In this document: piece by piece, positions 21,288 through 25,197 of the stretch
How the letters are laid out: each line of letters begins with the position of its first letter
Numbering within the stretch: position 1 is the stretch's first letter
Assembly: GCF_017884005.1 (NCBI RefSeq)
Contig: NZ_QFAY01000006.1
Location: 1 to 25,197 of the forward strand
DNA length: 25,197 bases
Origin: Streptococcus panodentis
GTDB lineage: Bacteria > Bacillota > Bacilli > Lactobacillales > Streptococcaceae
Direction: 5' to 3'
Made by a program: the position numbers and the translations under genes
The notes under the pieces: generated by a model
The model's input: the letters and a program-made list of their open reading frames with translations, nothing else
Told to the model about the DNA's origin: nothing
Databases searched by the model: none

Positions 21288-22727
21288 ATGTCAAGATACT
21301 CGGTTATCAATGTGGGTAAAAAAGCAATTAAAAGAGCTATTTTTCTAAAACTTTTTCTTTGGATAGGAATTCCTGTTATCCTTATTTTGCTGGTTATGTT
21401 TCTGCTGGCAGCGATTTTAGTAGGCGGAGGCGCCGATAATTCTCAAAAAGCCAGCAACTGTAAACCCGGAACCAGTCAGACGAGCCCCAACACGACGCAG
21501 GAAACTTCCTCGGGCAATAGTTCCATTGAAGAGTTTGTCAAGGAGCATGAAAAAGCTTACCTTGAATCATGGAGAGTAGGCGGTTTTCTGCCCTCTGCCT
21601 CTATCGTCCAGACCCAGATTGAGACTTCTTTTGACCAAAGCGTTCAGTCCTTTGGTCAAGCCCATAATATGGGGGGAGTTAAATGGAGCAAGGCCTCAGA
21701 TTTTGCTCAGACCGTTGCTTTATACGGCTCTAGTTCAGTATCAAAAGACGGGGCAGGAACCAGTGTGGGTGATGATACCGGAGGAAAATATGTTTATTTT
21801 TCTACCTTTGATGCCGGTATTGTCGGTAAGGCTGAATTCATGAAGAATCAGACCCTCTACAAGGGAGCTATCAACAATACAGACGGTCTCAGCACCCTCA
21901 GTGCTATCGCGGACGGCGGCTGGGCGACAGATCCTTCTTATAAGAGCAAGCTGCATAGCCTATACAATAGCTTAGGAGCAAAGTTTAAATGGCTGGATGA
22001 AAAAGCTATTTCTCAGTATGGGGCCAGCCCTGTTTCAGAAACCACTTCATCCTCAGGAGGCGATTCTGACAGTGACAGCAGCGGCAGTCCTTCTTCGCCC
22101 GATAGTTCAAAGAAGAAGGACTGTAATGGCAGCGGAAAGACAGGGACTAATGGTACCAACGGGGATGCTGTTGACGGTTCCGGCAAGGTACCGGAGGATG
22201 CAACGGCCTTGCTGTATACACCGGATACTCTTCCTTCCAGTCTGAGTCCCTACCTTCTTGATCCTAGGGCTTTCGGTATGGAATATGGCGGAAAGGGGGC
22301 CAACTGGGAGCATCCTGATGAATTTTATTTGGCCGGCCAGTGTGTCAATCTGACCATCAGTTTTGGCAATATTTTGTGGGGGCATAAGGGTGTGGTTATT
22401 GGAAATGGGATCGATCAGGCGGCTGCCTGGGCGGTAATCTTCGGCAATTCGACCAAGAAAGCCCCCAAAAAAGGAGCAATATTTTCCTGTCTCAGCGACA
22501 GCGGAAACCCTGCAGGCCATACCGGGATTGTCTGCCATGTCTTTGAGGATGGCAGTATCCTGACCTGTGAGCAGAATAGCTCGGTGAGCGGTACAACTGC
22601 AGGCAAGCCCTTTACTTGGCACTATTGTGTGATTAGGCCAGCTGAGCAGGCAGAGAAGCGCTATTCTTTCGCTTACCCGGATGACAGGGAGCCAAACCTA
22701 GGCGATAAGACAGGTGCCAGCAGTTAA
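21288..22727 (+). CDS. membrane-anchored GH73 + CHAP peptidoglycan hydrolase (VirB1/PrgK role), 479 aa
   Basis: It opens the cell wall for the T4SS channel by cleaving glycan strands and peptide stems. ATG at 21288 has AGAGGTAAAGT upstream. A basic N-terminus and one helix (about 19-46) place the rest outside. Residues about 80-235 match GH73 glucosaminidases: F-L-P-S-A-S-I-V-Q-T-Q-I-E112-T-S-F with the likely catalytic Glu112, then A-H-N-M-G-G-V-K-W. A Ser/Asp/Gly linker follows. Residues about 330-460 form a CHAP domain with A-G-Q-C352-V-N and G-H411-T-G-I-V. Fused two-activity hydrolases of this kind are standard in Gram-positive T4SS. Seven cysteines outside the membrane make it a possible client of the thioredoxin-like protein at 6162. 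Confidence 0.9.
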   Translation: MSRYSVINVGKKAIKRAIFLKLFLWIGIPVILILLVMFLLAAILVGGGADNSQKASNCKPGTSQTSPNTTQETSSGNSSIEEFVKEHEKAYLESWRVGGFLPSASIVQTQIETSFDQSVQSFGQAHNMGGVKWSKASDFAQTVALYGSSSVSKDGAGTSVGDDTGGKYVYFSTFDAGIVGKAEFMKNQTLYKGAINNTDGLSTLSAIADGGWATDPSYKSKLHSLYNSLGAKFKWLDEKAISQYGASPVSETTSSSGGDSDSDSSGSPSSPDSSKKKDCNGSGKTGTNGTNGDAVDGSGKVPEDATALLYTPDTLPSSLSPYLLDPRAFGMEYGGKGANWEHPDEFYLAGQCVNLTISFGNILWGHKGVVIGNGIDQAAAWAVIFGNSTKKAPKKGAIFSCLSDSGNPAGHTGIVCHVFEDGSILTCEQNSSVSGTTAGKPFTWHYCVIRPAEQAEKRYSFAYPDDREPNLGDKTGASS

Positions 22728-22907
22728 TGCTCTGAGAGAATCAAAACTTGTATCCATACTCTTCGAAAATCACTAACTTGCTTTGGTTTCGCTTACTATT
22801 GAGGATAAATAGAGCGAATAGCAATCCGGAGGTATTAGAGCTTGCTAATGGGATAAAGACAGCCTGTGTGAAACTGTCCCCGAATTATCAGAAGAAAAGA
22901 GGTTATA

Positions 22908-23507
22908 ATGAATCCAAGAAAGAAAAGGCGGCTGATGACAGCGCTCGTCTGTCTGGGTCTGCTGCTCCTTACAGCCATCTTTATCACAGCGTTTTTGAAC
23001 AGACAGGCTAAAAAGAAGGAGAAGAAGCCGGAAATTTCACAGACAACTTCTTCCGAGTCCAGCGTTGTGTCATCTTACAGTCAGTCTGAACAGACTCCCG
23101 ACGAAAAAAATTATCGGCAGGCGCGCGCGACTCTGGAGCGGCCGGAAAGCCTAGTGTCTGAGGACAAGAAAAACAAGGTGGCTGAAGCTTTAAGGATAGC
23201 TGTTGAGGATATTAAAAAGCATCCCAATACAGCAGATGTGTCGGGGACGATGGACAATCATCTGTCCTCAACATCGAGCCCCATGGTTCTGACCTTTGCG
23301 ATGGCTCTGAACTTAGCTGGTTACCGCTTAGAGGACAGCCAGACAGAGGTCTTCAAGTCCTATAGTGACGATGTCCTTCAGTTTATCTGTGTCCTGAGTA
23401 AAGATGGAGAGGAAAATTCTTACTTTGTCGGCAACTATAATGACTATACCGCTCAGCTCCAAATCGCTTCCTATCATGGCGGCAATATCAGAGTGCGGGG
23501 GGATTAG
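22908..23507 (+). CDS. membrane-anchored extracytoplasmic protein, 199 aa, unknown function
   Basis: ATG at 22908 with AAAAGAGGTTATA upstream. A basic start (N-P-R-K-K-R-R) precedes one helix (about 10-30), then a Lys/Glu and Ser-rich linker. A domain of about 130 residues follows that ends with strands around F-I-C-V-L-S-K-D-G and S-Y-F-V-G-N-Y-N-D-Y. The type II topology and fold size recall extracytoplasmic TcpC/VirB8-like accessory domains, but no motif supports that firmly. The 180 bp before it contain part of the streptococcal 'ATACTCTTCGAAAATCAC' repeat and no clear promoter. It probably closes the right half of the T4SS-like locus. Confidence 0.75.
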   Translation: MNPRKKRRLMTALVCLGLLLLTAIFITAFLNRQAKKKEKKPEISQTTSSESSVVSSYSQSEQTPDEKNYRQARATLERPESLVSEDKKNKVAEALRIAVEDIKKHPNTADVSGTMDNHLSSTSSPMVLTFAMALNLAGYRLEDSQTEVFKSYSDDVLQFICVLSKDGEENSYFVGNYNDYTAQLQIASYHGGNIRVRGD

Positions 23508-23716
23508 CTGTTCTTGAGAGCTGTGCGGAGGCAGAACGGCAAAACAGTCTGAAGGAGTGAAAAGGTCAGGGTCTGGAAACCCGAAAGCGAGGCAGCGGAT
23601 GAAGAGTTCATTCCGCCGCCAGCCGTTAAGCCCAGAAGAGTGCTTGCAAGGGCTGGTAAAACTCAGCAATTTAAGCTATACTAAAAGATAGTAAAAAAGA
23701 AAAGGAAGAAAAGTAT

Positions 23717-24154
23717 ATGCACAGTCATCTGAATGCAGCAGAGCTGGATCAGCTTATTGAGCAATGCCAGAATGGCCAGGTTCTGATTACGGACTTGGAT
23801 CCCCTGCTGGTCTACGAGCTGGAACTGAGGGTCAATGAGCGTCTGGCAGAGAATCAGGAGCCTCTGATGTTCAGTTTTCATGAACTCGCCTATAATGGCT
23901 TTGTGCCAGATGCTCATGCTGTCTGGATTCGAGACCAGAGCTATGTGCAGCTCTTTGGATTTATGTTTTTCAGCATCGGCTTTCTCCTTTTGTTCTTCCT
24001 CCTTTTTACCGGAGCAGGCCCCTTTCAGCTTAAAAACATTGCCTCTGTCCTCAGTCTGCTGGTCATTTCAATCTTTACCTATGTCGTCCTCCTGCTGGTC
24101 TCTAATAAACCCGAGGATGAACTGGACAAAAAACATGAAGAAAACAGGGTTTAG
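23717..24154 (+). CDS. small membrane protein with N-terminal cytoplasmic domain, 145 aa
   Basis: ATG at 23717 with AAAAGGAAGAAAAGTAT upstream. The first 75 residues are soluble and acidic (N-A-A-E-L-D-Q-L-I-E-Q-C, L-V-Y-E-L-E-L-R-V-N-E-R-L). Two helices follow (about 79-100 and 107-128), then a charged tail. A -10-like TATACT lies at about 23674-23679, without a -35 box, after a 209-bp gap. No family was recognised. It ends at its own terminator, so it is probably a separate unit, possibly a chromosomal gene unrelated to the secretion locus. Confidence 0.7.
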   Translation: MHSHLNAAELDQLIEQCQNGQVLITDLDPLLVYELELRVNERLAENQEPLMFSFHELAYNGFVPDAHAVWIRDQSYVQLFGFMFFSIGFLLLFFLLFTGAGPFQLKNIASVLSLLVISIFTYVVLLLVSNKPEDELDKKHEENRV

Positions 24155-24171
24155 CAGAACCTTGTTTTTTT
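24142..24171 (+). terminator. intrinsic terminator overlapping the stop of the 145-aa gene
   Basis: AAACAGGGTT (24142-24151) pairs with AACCTTGTTT (24158-24167) with one G-T, followed by TTTT. The stop codon lies in the loop region. Confidence 0.75.
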
Positions 24172-24282
24172 GAACGGATTTTATATTCAAGGAACATCAG
24201 CAGCAGATATGGTGACAGCTAGCTGCTCAGCCTGTCACGAGAAATCCCAAGGGGCTTTTTGAACCCCTGCAGGAACTGTTTG

Positions 24283-24369
24283 TATCGTCATTTCGTTTAT
24301 CTTTTATTCCGTTGTTAACTCGCCTTGCTCCGACAGTCCAGGAGGACTGTTGGAGGCTGGAGATAAAGG
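24283..24369. repeat. 87-bp repeat A, copy 2
   Basis: Direct copy of 16478-16564 with seven mismatches; the two in the hairpin change CAGAAGAAC to CAGGAGGAC. Confidence 0.8.
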
Positions 24370-24707
24370 GAAGGCGGTTCCCGGCTTTCGCTCAGTCCCA
24401 GGGAGTGAGTCTGGGATAAAAATACCCAGATTCGTCTATTTCTATCGTTCGACTGCAAGACGCAGTGGTTGGGAGAGATTCTGTTGACTTTAGTCAACTA
24501 GAATCTCCCCCTGCGCAGTTCATTAGGCGCTTTAGCGCCAATGGACCACTGCTGAGCGGCTTCTAATTCGTTGATAAATCAACTCTTACAAGCCTGCTCA
24601 ACTGTGCGGAGGTGGGAGTGAAACAGCCTGGGGGTATGCTGTTTCAGATCAGCAACTAGAAACTAAGACTGGCTGACAAAATCGAAGACTCCGTCTTACC
24701 GATTTTT

Positions 24708-24773
24708 ATACGGTATCTTCCCAAAGATAGCTCCCTCTGTGGGTGCGGGTGCAGCCATCATGGGAATCTGTCC
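24708..24773. repeat. 66-bp repeat B, copy 2, inverted
   Basis: Reverse complement of 16570-16635 with eleven mismatches and no indel. Confidence 0.75.
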
Positions 24774-24863
24774 TACTCTCACTACTAAAAGCAACCTAAA
24801 AGACGATATGGAAACGGTTCCTCTTATCAGCAGAAACAGCAAGGAGGAAATGCAGGAAAACTT

Positions 24864-24903
24864 TTTATGATAAAAAGAAACAAGGGGGCTCCTGAGATAT
24901 AAT
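24864..24903 (+). promoter_or_regulatory. promoter P4 with TTTATGATA motif, no -35 box
   Basis: TATAAT at 24898-24903; TTTATGATA at 24864-24872, 25 nt upstream. The -35 position reads AAGAAA. Same layout as P1-P3, but in front of a surface-protein gene. Confidence 0.5.
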
Positions 24904-24935
24904 AGAAATAATCACTAACGAAAGGAATTTCTGTT

Positions 24936-25197
24936 ATGAAAAAGAATAAAATTCTCTTGCTTTCAGCTTCGATTCTGCTTTCTGCAGGCATTGGAACCAG
25001 TCTGGCTTATGCGGACGAGCCCAATCCGGTCGTTCCGCCTGCCGATGCTCAGCCAGTCCAGCCAGTTCCGCCAAGGGATGACCAGCCGACTCCTCCGGTT
25101 AATCCTAATCCGGATGACAATAATAATCAGCCAACTCCGCCTCCTACCGATAATGGTGACAACGGCGGCAATGACAATAACCAGCCGACTCCCCCGC
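24936..25197 (+). CDS. secreted Pro/Asn/Asp-rich surface protein, N-terminal part only
   Basis: ATG at 24936 with AAAGGAATTTCTGTT upstream; the frame is still open at the window edge after 87 codons. A signal peptide (K-K-N-K then a hydrophobic core, likely cleaved at S-L-A-Y-A-D) is followed by repetitive N-Q-P-T-P-P and D-N-N-N-Q-type sequence. Such Pro/Asn-rich stretches are common in streptococcal wall-associated or choline-binding-type proteins, but the anchoring end is not in the window, so class is unknown. It has the same promoter layout as several T4SS genes; otherwise it probably marks the right border of the locus. Confidence 0.85.
   Translation, partial: MKKNKILLLSASILLSAGIGTSLAYADEPNPVVPPADAQPVQPVPPRDDQPTPPVNPNPDDNNNQPTPPPTDNGDNGGNDNNQPTPP

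Larger units (their letters stand above)
24172..24863. repeat. repeat cluster 2: hairpin modules, no gene (about 0.7 kb)
   Basis: No supported ORF. Hairpins include GACAGTCC...GGACTGTTGG (about 24331-24355), a long one at about 24471-24510 with inner GTTGACT-TT-AGTCAAC and outer AGATTCT/AGAATCT, GGCGCT-TT-AGCGCC (about 24526-24539), GTTGAT-AA-ATCAAC, GAAACAGC/GCTGTTTC (about 24619-24645) and AAAATCG/CGATTTT enclosing AAGAC-TCC-GTCTT (about 24678-24708). CTAAAAGCAA(A/C)CTAAAAGAC near 24785 also occurs near 17217. Repeats A and B of cluster 1 recur here. Confidence 0.7.

Noticed and set aside
22748..23011. 87-codon plus-strand ORF
   Set aside because: Starts in an intergenic repeat and overlaps the start of the 199-aa gene, which has the ribosome site and the membrane-anchor pattern.

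Overview
The window looks like chromosomal DNA of a Streptococcus, probably an oral (viridans-group) species. The evidence is an MsmK-like sugar-ABC ATPase tail at the left edge, near-consensus TTGACA/TATAAT promoters, AGGAGG ribosome sites, and many copies of the hairpin-rich intergenic repeats common in streptococci. No tRNA, rRNA, integrase, transposase, relaxase or CRISPR array is visible.

Most of the window (about 2.8-23.5 kb) is one Gram-positive type IV secretion (T4SS)-like locus. The left half (2798-15065, all plus strand) encodes a small membrane protein, a VirD4/TraG-type coupling ATPase, a membrane-anchored thioredoxin-like protein, a single-pass coiled-coil protein, a short two-helix VirB3-like protein, a two-domain Clp/Hsp100 ATPase, a VirB2-like pilin, a bitopic VirB8-like protein, a VirB6/TrbL-like channel protein with a long Gly/Ala/Lys tail, and a lipoprotein. 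The right half (17443-23507) encodes a TrsD-like protein, a VirB4/TrsE-like protein whose Walker A and B motifs look degenerate, two further membrane proteins, a GH73+CHAP cell-wall hydrolase (VirB1/PrgK role) and a membrane-anchored extracytoplasmic protein. A gene for an S1/OB-fold-like protein (1234-2445) precedes the locus and may belong to it.

Between the halves (15.07-16.0 kb) is a compact RNA-rich island. It holds a strong promoter, a candidate structured RNA of about 415 nt ending in an intrinsic terminator, a 17-codon leader ORF, a 52-aa small hydrophobic/basic ORF whose ribosome site can be sequestered, and a convergent short antisense RNA that shares a terminator and a 12-nt direct repeat with the small ORF's 3' end. 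The layout is that of a type I toxin-antitoxin module of the Fst/par kind, although the peptide is not recognisably Fst. A DUF1294-like membrane gene on the minus strand follows.

Two repeat clusters (about 16.44-17.40 kb and 24.26-24.83 kb) share several modules in direct and inverted orientation and bracket the right half. The window ends inside a secreted Pro/Asn-rich surface protein gene (24936 onward).

The main hypothesis is a relaxase-less, chromosomally resident T4SS-like machine. Its VirB4-like subunit appears to have lost ATPase motifs, while an unusual Clp-type ATPase lacking a ClpP-docking loop sits inside the operon. Several genes share a promoter architecture (TTTATGATA 24-25 nt upstream of TATAAT with no -35 box), which suggests a common regulator.
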